Below the pieces are notes generated by a model. That model was given only the letters and a program-made list of their open reading frames with translations. It had not been told where the DNA came from and did not search any database. A DNA stretch of 64,000 nucleotides from Cyanobacteria bacterium REEB459 (GTDB lineage Bacteria > Cyanobacteriota > Cyanobacteriia > Phormidesmidales > Phormidesmidaceae): assembly GCA_018970085.1 (NCBI GenBank), contig JAGWXD010000002.1, forward strand, positions 86,980-150,979. The letters run 5' to 3'. The first letter of the stretch is position 1. Each line of letters begins with the position of its first letter. The position numbers and the translations under genes are program-made. Shown piece by piece: positions 36,879 to 45,758 of the stretch.

Positions 36879-37538
36879 ATGGCAGACATTTCTGCGAAAC
36901 TCGTTAAAGACCTGCGAGATAAAACTGGTGCAGGCATGATGGATTGCAAAAAAGCTCTACAAGAAAGCCAGGGAGACCTGGAAAAGGCCGCAGATTGGCT
37001 ACGCCAGAAAGGTATTGCCTCGGCTGCCAAAAAAGAAGGGCGGGTGGCGGCCGAGGGATTGGTCGATAGCTATATCCACACTGGCGGTCGGGTGGGTGTA
37101 TTGGTAGAGGTTAACTGTGAAACTGACTTTGTGGCTCGCCGGGAAGAGTTCAAAAATTTAGTCCGCGATGTGGCCATGCAGATTGCCGCCTGCCCCAATG
37201 TTGAATATGTACGGGTGAGTGATATTCCAGCTGCGATCGTGGCCAGGGAAAAGGAGGTTGAAATGGGACGGGACGACCTGGCCAAAAAACCCCAGGCCAT
37301 TCGCGAGAAAATTGTTGAAGGGCGCATTGACAAGCGACTAAAGGAGCTATCTTTAATGGATCAACCCTTCATTAAGGATCAAAATACTTCGATCGAGGAA
37401 TTAGTCAAGGCCGCCATCGCTAAGCTGGGAGAAAATATTCAAGTACGTCGATTCTCTCGCTTTGTCATGGGTGAGGGGATCGAAAAAGAAGAGACTAATT
37501 TTGCTGAAGAGGTAGCGGCTCAGGCCGGGAGATCATAA
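36879..37538 (+). CDS. tsf: Translation elongation factor Ts
   Basis: EF-Ts exchanges GDP for GTP on EF-Tu. 219 residues, the short form of cyanobacteria. The N-terminal UBA-like domain has [20 protein letters not shown] and [20 protein letters not shown]. The core contains [20 protein letters not shown], which contacts EF-Tu, and [20 protein letters not shown] 36879. The next gene starts 16 bases after its stop, so tsf, the acidic unknown and recG may form one transcript. Confidence 0.98.
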   Translation: MADISAKLVKDLRDKTGAGMMDCKKALQESQGDLEKAADWLRQKGIASAAKKEGRVAAEGLVDSYIHTGGRVGVLVEVNCETDFVARREEFKNLVRDVAMQIAACPNVEYVRVSDIPAAIVAREKEVEMGRDDLAKKPQAIREKIVEGRIDKRLKELSLMDQPFIKDQNTSIEELVKAAIAKLGENIQVRRFSRFVMGEGIEKEETNFAEEVAAQAGRS

Positions 37539-37554
37539 CTCAGGAGCCCAGGCA

Positions 37555-38661
37555 ATGGTCAGGCCGGTGGACATTATTCGCAAAGAGATGGATAGCCTAA
37601 ACCAGGCTACCCATCAGCTTTCAGAGGAGTTTAACCGGCTTTATACCAGCTATCTGGACAGCTTGGGAATGGTTTTACGCCGTCAGGTCGTTATGGCGAC
37701 TTACCATTTGTGTACCCAGGTGTATCCCGATCGCTTCCTGGCTTTGTCCCTAGATCAGCGTCAGGGGATACAGCGAGATAGTCGCCAGCTAGGTGAGAAG
37801 GCTAACACCTGGCTCCAAAGTCTTCTAGATCCAAGTATCGATCTAGATCTACTGGAACCCTCCGATCAGATGGCTGGAACTGAGGCCCAACTCCCAGAAG
37901 GACAATCCCCAGAGGCACCAGCCGCGCCGATAGGGGAGCCCGATCAGGACTCCCAGGAGATCGCCAGGCAGACATCCAGGGAGTTAAGTGATTTAGAGGA
38001 AGACCTGAGGCTGCCTTTGCTGCTGAAGCGTATGGTAATGGCAGCTCTGGCGGAGGATCTGGGGGAGGATTTAGGCGATCGCCTGTTTGCGGGTGATCAC
38101 CTTACCCCCACCCGTTTAGCCAAACACCATATCTTTTTAGAGCAGCAAATCCGTGATTTGTTGCAGCAGATTTCTAAACGAGCCAACCATCTGCTACAGG
38201 CGAGCCAGGTGCTCCCCAAGCTCCCTGACGGAGTTCTCAATGCTGCCTCCGAGGCCGATGTCGGCCCCAGTCGGGGCCGCTCGGTGCCCAACATTCTCAA
38301 TGTGATGGTGGCCCTGGCCCCCGGACGGGAGGAAACCCTCCAGCAACGGGTGGAAGAGGCTTTACTAGAAGCAGAAGAAGAAGCAGAAGAAGAAGAAGAA
38401 GAAGAAGAAGCGGAGGACGAAACAGAGAACCAGGGGGATCGCCAGCAAAGTCCGATGACCCATCTGGCTGCCATTAACCTGCGCCTATCGGACCTGGAAT
38501 TTAGTGATGTACAATCCTCCCTCTGGCGAGGAAAATTGCGTACTGCCCTGGGTCAGCTACGCAGGCTGGGTAAGCACTACCAGAAGTTACAGCGGGAACT
38601 GGCTATTTCTGAAGCAGAGCATGCCTGGCGAGCGATTTGGTACGACGATACAGGGTCTTAG
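37555..38661 (+). CDS. Acidic protein of unknown function between tsf and recG, 368 aa
   Basis: ATG 37555. The N-terminal 100 residues are helical (EMDSLNQATHQLSEEFNRLY, then MATYHLCTQVYPDRFLALSL). A low-complexity linker, a second helical part with LLLKRMVMAALAEDLGEDLG, and a long run of Glu (about residues 275-292, encoded by repeated GAA) follow. The C-terminus is LAINLRLSDLEFSDVQSSLW with a basic tail. It ends 3 bases before recG and starts 16 bases after tsf, so it is co-transcribed with both. No known domain is recognised; its position suggests a translation or repair link, but that is inference. Confidence 0.65.
   Translation: MVRPVDIIRKEMDSLNQATHQLSEEFNRLYTSYLDSLGMVLRRQVVMATYHLCTQVYPDRFLALSLDQRQGIQRDSRQLGEKANTWLQSLLDPSIDLDLLEPSDQMAGTEAQLPEGQSPEAPAAPIGEPDQDSQEIARQTSRELSDLEEDLRLPLLLKRMVMAALAEDLGEDLGDRLFAGDHLTPTRLAKHHIFLEQQIRDLLQQISKRANHLLQASQVLPKLPDGVLNAASEADVGPSRGRSVPNILNVMVALAPGREETLQQRVEEALLEAEEEAEEEEEEEEAEDETENQGDRQQSPMTHLAAINLRLSDLEFSDVQSSLWRGKLRTALGQLRRLGKHYQKLQRELAISEAEHAWRAIWYDDTGS
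38386..38409 (+). repeat. Coding (GAA)8 microsatellite
   Basis: Eight uninterrupted GAA codons (38386-38409) extend a longer GAA/GCA tract (from 38368) in the acidic unknown gene, encoding a Glu run. Such tracts can lose or gain units by slippage but stay in frame when units are whole. Confidence 0.8.
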
Positions 38662-38664
38662 GCG

Positions 38665-41139
38665 ATGGCAGCTGACCTGAAACCACCCTCACCGGATTGG
38701 TCACGGCTGCAGCGAGCGCTTTCAGTGGAAGCTGAAAGCGGTTTTAATGACCTGGTTGGTAAGCAGCAAACCTTCAGCCAGTTTTTGCGGGATTGCCTGG
38801 CCTGTCCGCCAGGAATTTTATCTGCAGAGCAGCAGCAGATTTGGGCAAATTTGGCTGAGCAGTACGATCGCTACGCCGATTTGAGCTTTGCCCACCGTCA
38901 GCATCTGGTGGCTAAAACCAGGCGGCTGCTGCATCATACCCGTCAATTATTAACAACCTACGCCCAAACCCGCCAGGTTGAAGCAGCGGTAGTCAGAGAC
39001 CAGCCGCGATCCCAGGGGGCGGGGACAGCCACTGCTGCCACCCTGGACCAGCCCCTCACCTACTTGAAGGGGATGGGGCCTAAAAACAGCGATCGCCTGG
39101 CTCGCTTAGGGCTCCTAACGGTCCTTGATGTGCTCTACTACTATCCGCGGGATCATATTAACTACGCCCAACAGGTGAAAATTGCCGCCTTAGTTCCTGG
39201 GGAAACCGTTACCATTCTGGGCAGGGTCAAGCGAGTCAACTGTTTTACCAGTCCCCGCAATCAACGGCTAACCATCTTTGAATTGCACCTGGCCGATGAG
39301 ACAGGGCAGCTAAAACTGAATCGTTTTTACCCCGGTAACCGCTACAGCACCCCCAGCTGGCAGCAACAGCAAAAACGCCAGTATGCCCCAGGGGCGATTG
39401 TCGCAGCCGCTGGACTGGTGAAACAGGGAAAATATGGCCTTACCCTGGAGGACCCCCATCTGGAGGTCTTAGACAGTTTAGGGGATGACATTGAATCTCT
39501 GGCAATCGGTCGGATGGTACCGGTCTATCCCCTAACAGAAGGAGTACCGGCGGATCTAGTCCGGCGAGCCGTAGCCGCAGCCCTGCCGGCCCTGGCCCAG
39601 ATCATCGATCCCTTACCAGCAGAACTGCGCCAAACCTACGACTTGCTTCACCTCAGTCGAGCTCTAGAGCAGATTCACTTTCCCGACCATAGCGATAGCC
39701 TGGCCCAAGCCCGACGCCGTCTGGTGTTTGATGAATTTTTCTACCTGCAACTGGGGTTGCTACGGCGGCGACAACACCAACAGCAGCAACAAACCGCTAT
39801 CACCCTGGCCTCCAGGGGAGAGTTAATTGACCAATTCTATGATCTGCTACCCTTTCCCCTAACCGCCGCCCAGCAGCGGGTAGTGAGTGATATTCTTGGC
39901 GACTTGCAACAAACCGTACCGATGAATCGCCTGGTACAGGGAGATGTGGGGTCTGGCAAAACCGTTGTCGCCGTCATCGCCATGCTGGCAGCCATCCAGT
40001 CTGGCTACCAGGCCACCCTGATGGCACCTACCGAGGTGCTGGCAGAACAGCACTACCGCAAGCTGGTGGAATGGTGCAACCAGCTGCATCTGCCCGTAGA
40101 CCTACTCACTGGCTCGACTCGCGCCCCCCGGCGGCGGCAGATTCTCTCCAGCCTGGCGACAGGGGAGTTACCCATCCTGGTGGGAACCCACGCCCTGATC
40201 GAGGATCCGGTAAAATTTCAGGCCCTTGGCCTGGTGGTAATTGATGAGCAACACCGCTTTGGGGTACAGCAGCGGGCCCGTCTGACCCAAAAGGGCACCC
40301 ATCCCCACGTCCTTACCCTGACCGCTACCCCCATTCCCCGCACCCTCTCGTTGACCCTTCACGGCGATCTAGATGTGAGCCAGATTGATGAATTACCGCC
40401 GGGACGCCAGGCCATTCAAACAACTCTGCTGACCAGCCAAGAGCGCCCCCATGCCTATGATCTAATCAAACGGGAAATTGCCCAGGGTCGACAAGCCTAC
40501 GTAGTTTTACCCCTGGTAGAGGAGTCGGAAAAACTCGATCTAAAATCCGCTGTCGAAGAACACCAGCGCTTAAAGACAGTGATCTTTCCTGAGTTTCAGG
40601 TAGATCTATTGCATGGCCGCATGAGCGCCGCCGAAAAGGATGTCGCCATCACCCGCTTTCGCCGGGCCGAGACCCATATTCTGGTTTCTACCACCGTGGT
40701 GGAGGTGGGCGTGGATGTACCCAACGCCTCGGTGATGTTGATTGAAAATGCCGATCGCTTTGGCCTTTCCCAGCTCCACCAGTTGCGGGGAAGGGTAGGG
40801 CGAGGGGCCGCTCAATCCTTTTGTTTGCTGCTCAGCAGCAGTCGTAGTGAAACGGCCCGACAACGATTGCAGGTGCTGGAACAATCTCAAGATGGTTTCT
40901 TCATTGCCGAAATGGATCTACGCCTGCGCGGCCCCGGCGAAGTCTTGGGAACTCGCCAGTCGGGCTTGCCAGACTTCGTCCTGGCTAGCCTGATGGCAGA
41001 TCAGACCGTGCTGATGGAGGCTCGTCAGGCGGCTGAACAAACCCTGGCCACTGATGCCAGCCTGAGCCGCTGGCCGGATCTGGCCCAGGAACTGCACCGT
41101 CGCTACGAAAAACTGATGGGAGGTACAATGATGACCTGA
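38665..41139 (+). CDS. recG: ATP-dependent DNA helicase RecG
   Basis: RecG remodels stalled replication forks and branch-migrates Holliday junctions. 824 residues; the first 120 or so form a variable extension beyond the 690-residue core usual in E. coli. The wedge domain begins at PLTYLKGMGPKNSDRLARLG. Helicase motifs: Walker A LVQGDVGSGKTVVAVIAM, motif II DEQHRFGVQQRARL, motif III LTATPIPRTLSLTL, motif V STTVVEVGVDVPNASVM, and motif VI QLRGRVGRG. ATG 38665 follows the acidic gene by 3 bases. Confidence 0.97.
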   Translation: MAADLKPPSPDWSRLQRALSVEAESGFNDLVGKQQTFSQFLRDCLACPPGILSAEQQQIWANLAEQYDRYADLSFAHRQHLVAKTRRLLHHTRQLLTTYAQTRQVEAAVVRDQPRSQGAGTATAATLDQPLTYLKGMGPKNSDRLARLGLLTVLDVLYYYPRDHINYAQQVKIAALVPGETVTILGRVKRVNCFTSPRNQRLTIFELHLADETGQLKLNRFYPGNRYSTPSWQQQQKRQYAPGAIVAAAGLVKQGKYGLTLEDPHLEVLDSLGDDIESLAIGRMVPVYPLTEGVPADLVRRAVAAALPALAQIIDPLPAELRQTYDLLHLSRALEQIHFPDHSDSLAQARRRLVFDEFFYLQLGLLRRRQHQQQQQTAITLASRGELIDQFYDLLPFPLTAAQQRVVSDILGDLQQTVPMNRLVQGDVGSGKTVVAVIAMLAAIQSGYQATLMAPTEVLAEQHYRKLVEWCNQLHLPVDLLTGSTRAPRRRQILSSLATGELPILVGTHALIEDPVKFQALGLVVIDEQHRFGVQQRARLTQKGTHPHVLTLTATPIPRTLSLTLHGDLDVSQIDELPPGRQAIQTTLLTSQERPHAYDLIKREIAQGRQAYVVLPLVEESEKLDLKSAVEEHQRLKTVIFPEFQVDLLHGRMSAAEKDVAITRFRRAETHILVSTTVVEVGVDVPNASVMLIENADRFGLSQLHQLRGRVGRGAAQSFCLLLSSSRSETARQRLQVLEQSQDGFFIAEMDLRLRGPGEVLGTRQSGLPDFVLASLMADQTVLMEARQAAEQTLATDASLSRWPDLAQELHRRYEKLMGGTMMT

Positions 41140-41354
41140 GCGGCGGGAGCGGCTGTGGCATCACCATCGTTTCTAGACAAACCAGTCTCTAGACGAACCA
41201 GTAGGGGTGAGAATCTTCTAGAAAATTGGCTTAACCTCAGAAACGATCAGGTATCCTAGGCATATTCTCAAGCCTATTTTAGATTGACGGGTTGGAGCCT
41301 CGACTGCGACCACCCACCCCGACTGACTCCTGCCTTTGCTATTGAAGGTGGGTG

Positions 41355-44222
41355 ATGCCCCCAACCAGACTATCTCTAATGAGACTTTCCCGGACTGGCC
41401 TTTCTACCCTGCTACCCGCTCTGCTGCTGTCCTCCCTAGTGCTGGGCGGCGGTAGCGCCATCAAGGCGGATATGGGCCAGGAACGGACAAAGGCGGCGGT
41501 GGTGGCCCAATCTACCCCCTCCCCGACTGAACTTGCCCAACTAAAGCGAGATGCCGATTTGGCCTTTAGTCGGGCCACTACCCTTTTCTTTGTATTGCTA
41601 GGGACCCTGGTACTATTACTGGGAGTAGGGGTGGTGATGCTCTGGCTGCTGCGGCGATCGGTGATTCAAGAAGTCTCGGTAGCTGTGCGCAATCAGATCA
41701 ACGACATCACCAACCTGGAGCGCAAAATTTACGCGGCCACCCGGGACCTGGAGCAAGTTCTGGCCCAGGCGGAGGACATGGCCAGTACCATTGAGAGCCG
41801 TACTGATCGCTTTCAAGAAGAGGCTCTGACTAAAAAGCAGGTGCTCAATCGTCTAGTCGATGACCTGGCAGAGTTTAAGGCGCGCACCCTGAACGATTGG
41901 CAATCTAACCTGGGGGCTTTGCAGGTCAAACTGGAAACCAGTGAGGCCGAGTTCGTTGGCCAGTTGGGGCGACTACGACAGCAGGCCGATGACCAAGTCA
42001 CCACCCTGCGCAAGGAAACCCAAATGCAACGGGATGTGGTCTTTCGGGCCCTGGAAGAAGCCCAGAGCGGTTTTCTGCGGGATGTCAATCGCCTCCGTAA
42101 CGAGGTAGAGGTGCACCAGGACGGGGTTGTGCAAAAGCTTAACCAGGGGGAATCGGGTTTTGTCGATCGCCTCACCAGCCTGGGGACAACGGTGCAGGAA
42201 GAACGCGATCGGGCCATGGCAACCCTGGCTGATCTACGCCAGCAACTCACCCATCAGGCCAAGGAACAGGTAGAACAGCAGGCGGCGGCGATCGCCGCCA
42301 TCCTGGCCCAACAGCAGCAGACCAGCCTGGACCGACTGCAAACCCAGGAGCAAGACATTAGCCGCCAGCTCAGCGATGTCCAGGTTAGTGTTTACGGTCA
42401 TCGAGACCTGGCTATGCAAACTATCCAGCGCAGTATAGATGAGTTCACCCAACGGTTTGCTAATCTGCGTAGCGAAGTGGAGTCCCATCGCACCCGCATC
42501 CTGCAAGATTTACGCCAGTCGGCGGATCAGTTCATGGGACAATTTGGCGGCCTTCAGGATAGCCTGGAAGAACGCCAGGCCAACCTGCTAGGGGATCTAG
42601 ACCGAGTTGCCCAGCAGGCCCTTAACCAATTTGCTGAGCTCCGCCAGCGGGTAGAAACAGACCAGCAAGGGACTCTAAAAGACTTTGAACAGGTGTCGCA
42701 GCAACTCAGGGGCCAGTTGATCCAGATGGCCACTGCGGCTGAACTGCAGAAGAGCACTCTGGTTAGCGATCTAGAAACCAGTGCCCGAGCCTTTAAAGAC
42801 CAGGTGGGTGGGCTAGAAACCCAGGCCCTAGATCAACACCGCCAGGTCCTAGAAGGGCTGCGAGGCATGGAGGCTGCTTTTACCGAACAGCTCAGCCAGG
42901 TTAGAGAAATGGTCTTTGCCAAGCGAGATCGGGTGTTCGATAAAATTGATGAATTTGATCGCCGTCTGGCAGAAGACCTGGCTGGGCTGGGAGCCACCGC
43001 TACAGAACGCCAGGATCAATTGCGATCGCAACTAGATCAACTGGTGGCCACCATTGCTGAGCAGTTTAGCCAGTTGCAAGCTGATATTGAAGCTGGCCGG
43101 GAAGTAGCCCTGGGGGATATGGCCCTGTTGCAACAAAGCTATAAGGTGCGTCTAGAAGCAATTCAGGCTGAAGCACTGCACCAAAAGCAAGAAATCATGG
43201 ACCGGTTGGGGGAAGTCACACCCCAGTACCTGGCGGATTCCTTTATGAGCGAAACCCGCCATCAGTTTAGTGACCTCACAGATAAAATTACTCGCCTAGA
43301 AACCAACCGACCGGAATTATTTCTCACCGCCGACGAATATATTCATAGCGGCGATCTCCATCTGGCCAACAACGACTATGGCCTGGCTCTCACCGATTAC
43401 GACCGGGCTATCGAGATTCAACCCACCAATATTAACCTCTGGCTCAACCGGTCTAAGGCCTGTTGGGCCTTAGACCAGCTAGAGGCCGCCCTGAGTTCCC
43501 TAGATCGGCTGCTCAGTCTCAACCCCACCCATAGCCTGGCCCTCTACCAAAAAGGAATCCTGCTACGAGAATTACGGCGACCAGAGGAAGCCCTGGCCAC
43601 CTTTGATCAACTTAAGGACCTGACCCCAGAGGATGCCAGGGTCTGGCTTAATCGAGGCATGGTCTTAAGTCGCTTAAAACGGCGAGAAGAGGCTATCGAA
43701 GCCTTTGATCAGGCCTTAGCCATCAACCCCGAGTACCATGAAGCCTGGGTTAATCGAGGCGTGTCCTACGGCATTTTACAGCGCCATGAAGAGGCCTTCC
43801 AATCCTTTGATCGGGCGGTTACGGTCCAGGCTAATGATGCCATCGCCTGGCTCAATCGCGGCCTTTCCCTACTAGAGTTAGAGCGTTACGACGAAGCCTT
43901 AGCCTCCTTTGATAAAGCGGTACGGTTTAACCCCGATAGCGCCAAGGCCTGGGATAACCGGGGTTTGGCCCTGGTAAAACTGGGTCAGGATGAGGCTGCC
44001 CTGAACAGCTTTGACAAAGCCATTGGGTTAGATGCCGACTATGCCAGGGCCTATTACCATAAGGCTATTTGCTACGCTTTCCAACGCCAGGTAGAGGTCG
44101 CCCTAGAAGCCCTTCAACAGGCAATTCGGGTTGACCCCACCTGCCGGGAAGAAGCTCGCACCGAGCCCGCCTTTGACCCGCTCTGGAGTGATCGGTGGTT
44201 CAGGGAGTTGGTGGAGACCTAG
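41355..44222 (+). CDS. Membrane protein with 29-residue repeat coiled-coil rod and TPR domain
   Basis: 955 residues. The N-terminus is a signal-like helix (about 8-36) followed by a strong membrane helix (about 76-99, LFFVLLGTLVLLLGVGVVML). Residues 178-620 are a helical rod made of fifteen 29-residue units, five in one run, an 8-residue break, then ten more with no gap. Consensus: aromatic or aliphatic at unit position 5, L/V/F at 9, L at 12, V/L at 16, R-D near 20-21, hydrophobic at 23-24, L at 27. From about residue 660 to 940 there are some eight TPRs (for example IEAFDQALAINPEYHEAWVN). ATG 41355 taken over the GTG one codon upstream. Likely a membrane-tethered scaffold; partners unknown. 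Confidence 0.85.
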   Translation: MPPTRLSLMRLSRTGLSTLLPALLLSSLVLGGGSAIKADMGQERTKAAVVAQSTPSPTELAQLKRDADLAFSRATTLFFVLLGTLVLLLGVGVVMLWLLRRSVIQEVSVAVRNQINDITNLERKIYAATRDLEQVLAQAEDMASTIESRTDRFQEEALTKKQVLNRLVDDLAEFKARTLNDWQSNLGALQVKLETSEAEFVGQLGRLRQQADDQVTTLRKETQMQRDVVFRALEEAQSGFLRDVNRLRNEVEVHQDGVVQKLNQGESGFVDRLTSLGTTVQEERDRAMATLADLRQQLTHQAKEQVEQQAAAIAAILAQQQQTSLDRLQTQEQDISRQLSDVQVSVYGHRDLAMQTIQRSIDEFTQRFANLRSEVESHRTRILQDLRQSADQFMGQFGGLQDSLEERQANLLGDLDRVAQQALNQFAELRQRVETDQQGTLKDFEQVSQQLRGQLIQMATAAELQKSTLVSDLETSARAFKDQVGGLETQALDQHRQVLEGLRGMEAAFTEQLSQVREMVFAKRDRVFDKIDEFDRRLAEDLAGLGATATERQDQLRSQLDQLVATIAEQFSQLQADIEAGREVALGDMALLQQSYKVRLEAIQAEALHQKQEIMDRLGEVTPQYLADSFMSETRHQFSDLTDKITRLETNRPELFLTADEYIHSGDLHLANNDYGLALTDYDRAIEIQPTNINLWLNRSKACWALDQLEAALSSLDRLLSLNPTHSLALYQKGILLRELRRPEEALATFDQLKDLTPEDARVWLNRGMVLSRLKRREEAIEAFDQALAINPEYHEAWVNRGVSYGILQRHEEAFQSFDRAVTVQANDAIAWLNRGLSLLELERYDEALASFDKAVRFNPDSAKAWDNRGLALVKLGQDEAALNSFDKAIGLDADYARAYYHKAICYAFQRQVEVALEALQQAIRVDPTCREEARTEPAFDPLWSDRWFRELVET

Positions 44223-44708
44223 GGTACGGTTTTCCAGTCGGGTAAGCCCTATTTATAAATTCTTGCTAACCTCGATAATAGGGATGTTCAGAATACCCCT
44301 GAAGACCAGGATAAGGGCTTCAAGCGAGATGAAATTGAATCACGGGATGCAGACCGACCGACCCAGGTTTTCAATAATTGAAAGTGAGAAACAAAAGCAA
44401 CCTGACTGGAGTCATTAAAGGATAGCAGGTCAACTCGGGGCTTTACGCCTCTCAATCAGGGCAGTACACTTGTTTTAATCAGCCGCAGATCAATCCCCAG
44501 GATCACCCAGAGCAGTCATGGTTGTCTGGCGGTTGATCGATTTTTTCAGACCCTTTCAGGCCTACTTCAAACAGACGTCCCGGCAAACCATGGAATCTTA
44601 AGGCAATATCAGGGTCCTATCGGTTAGAGGCCAGCGGAGTCTAATCGCTCAAGTGCAATTCTTTTCGTCAGGTGTTCTCAGCATTGTCAGTGGAGGTGAA
44701 GTTAAGCC
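44223..44708. other. Long intergenic region upstream of the sigma factor gene
   Basis: 486 bases. It should hold the sigma-factor promoter and leader. An open frame continuing past the TPR gene (44131-44418, other frame) and a 27-codon frame near 44518 are not convincing. No tRNA, terminator with T-run, or known RNA family was recognised. Confidence 0.5.
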
Positions 44709-45692
44709 ATGTCCAGCTCTAAAAATCGATTATCAAGCCCTAAGCCCCTCTACAGTGCTGATGCGGTTCGCACCTACCTGCACGAGATTGGCCGGGTGCC
44801 TTTGTTGACCCACGAAGAAGAAATTATTTTCGGTAAGCAGGTGCAGACTTACATGCTGCTACTGGAGTTAAAAGAACAACTAGCTCTAAGCCTACAGCGC
44901 CAGCCAGGTTTGCAGGAGTGGGCCGGGGCTGCCAACCTGAGTGAGGACCAATTAACCAGGCAGCTAGGCCAGGGAGAACGGGCCAAACGCAAGATGATTG
45001 AGGCTAATCTGCGGTTGGTGGTGGCGATCGCTAAAAAATACCAAAAGCGCAACCTGGAGTTTCTAGACTTGATTCAGGAGGGAACCCTGGGTTTAGAACG
45101 GGGGGTAGAAAAATTTGACCCCACCAAGGGTTACAAATTTTCTACCTATGCCTACTGGTGGATTCGTCAGGCCATTACCCGGGCCATCGCCCAGCAGGCC
45201 CGCACGATTCGCCTACCCATTCACATCACCGAAAAGCTCAATAAAATTAAGCGTGTTCAGCGAGAATTATCTCAAAAGCTGGGGCGCAGTCCCAGCGCGG
45301 CAGAAATTGGCGCAGAGTTAGAGCTAGAACCCAGACAAATTCGTGAGTTTTTAGTGATGGCACGGCAACCCGTTTCTCTAGATGTCCGCATTGGCGATAA
45401 CCAAGATACAGAGCTCCAGGAGCTGCTAGAGGACGATGGTATTTCCCCTGAAACCTTTACCGCCCAGGAGTCTCTGAAACAGGATATCCGCAGCTTGCTG
45501 GCAGAGCTTACCCCCCAACAAAAGGAGGTGATTTCCCTCCGCTATGGCCTAGAGGACGGTAAAGAGCTGTCTCTAGCAAAGGTGGGAAACCGCATGAATA
45601 TTAGCCGAGAACGGGTGCGCCAGCTCGAGCAGCAAGCCCTGAAGCACCTGCGGCGCCGGAAATCAGCCATGCATGGCTACATTGCCAGTTAG
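44709..45692 (+). CDS. Group 2 RNA polymerase sigma factor (SigB/SigD-like)
   Basis: 327 residues. Region 1.2 starts at [20 protein letters not shown]. Region 2 has [20 protein letters not shown] (core binding) and [20 protein letters not shown] (-10 recognition). Region 3 spans [20 protein letters not shown], and region 4.2 is [20 protein letters not shown] (-35 recognition). The long region 1.1 of the vegetative SigA is absent, and conservation of 2.4 and 4.2 fits the group 2 factors that cyanobacteria use for light, carbon, nitrogen and stress shifts. ATG 44709 lies in a GTGGAGGTGAAG context. The exact SigB, C, D or E name cannot be set by eye. Confidence 0.92.
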   Translation: MSSSKNRLSSPKPLYSADAVRTYLHEIGRVPLLTHEEEIIFGKQVQTYMLLLELKEQLALSLQRQPGLQEWAGAANLSEDQLTRQLGQGERAKRKMIEANLRLVVAIAKKYQKRNLEFLDLIQEGTLGLERGVEKFDPTKGYKFSTYAYWWIRQAITRAIAQQARTIRLPIHITEKLNKIKRVQRELSQKLGRSPSAAEIGAELELEPRQIREFLVMARQPVSLDVRIGDNQDTELQELLEDDGISPETFTAQESLKQDIRSLLAELTPQQKEVISLRYGLEDGKELSLAKVGNRMNISRERVRQLEQQALKHLRRRKSAMHGYIAS

Positions 45693-45758
45693 GCCAGACC
45701 CCCGCCAGGGACTCTAACCCTCCAGGCTAGGGCCCGAGGTCTGCTTTGCTTGGCCCTG

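Noticed and set aside
44131..44418. 95-codon frame running past the end of the TPR gene
   Set aside because: It overlaps the last codons of the supported gene in another frame and has no features of its own.
44518..44601. 27-codon frame upstream of the sigma factor gene
   Set aside because: Too short to support without conservation data, and no clear ribosome site.
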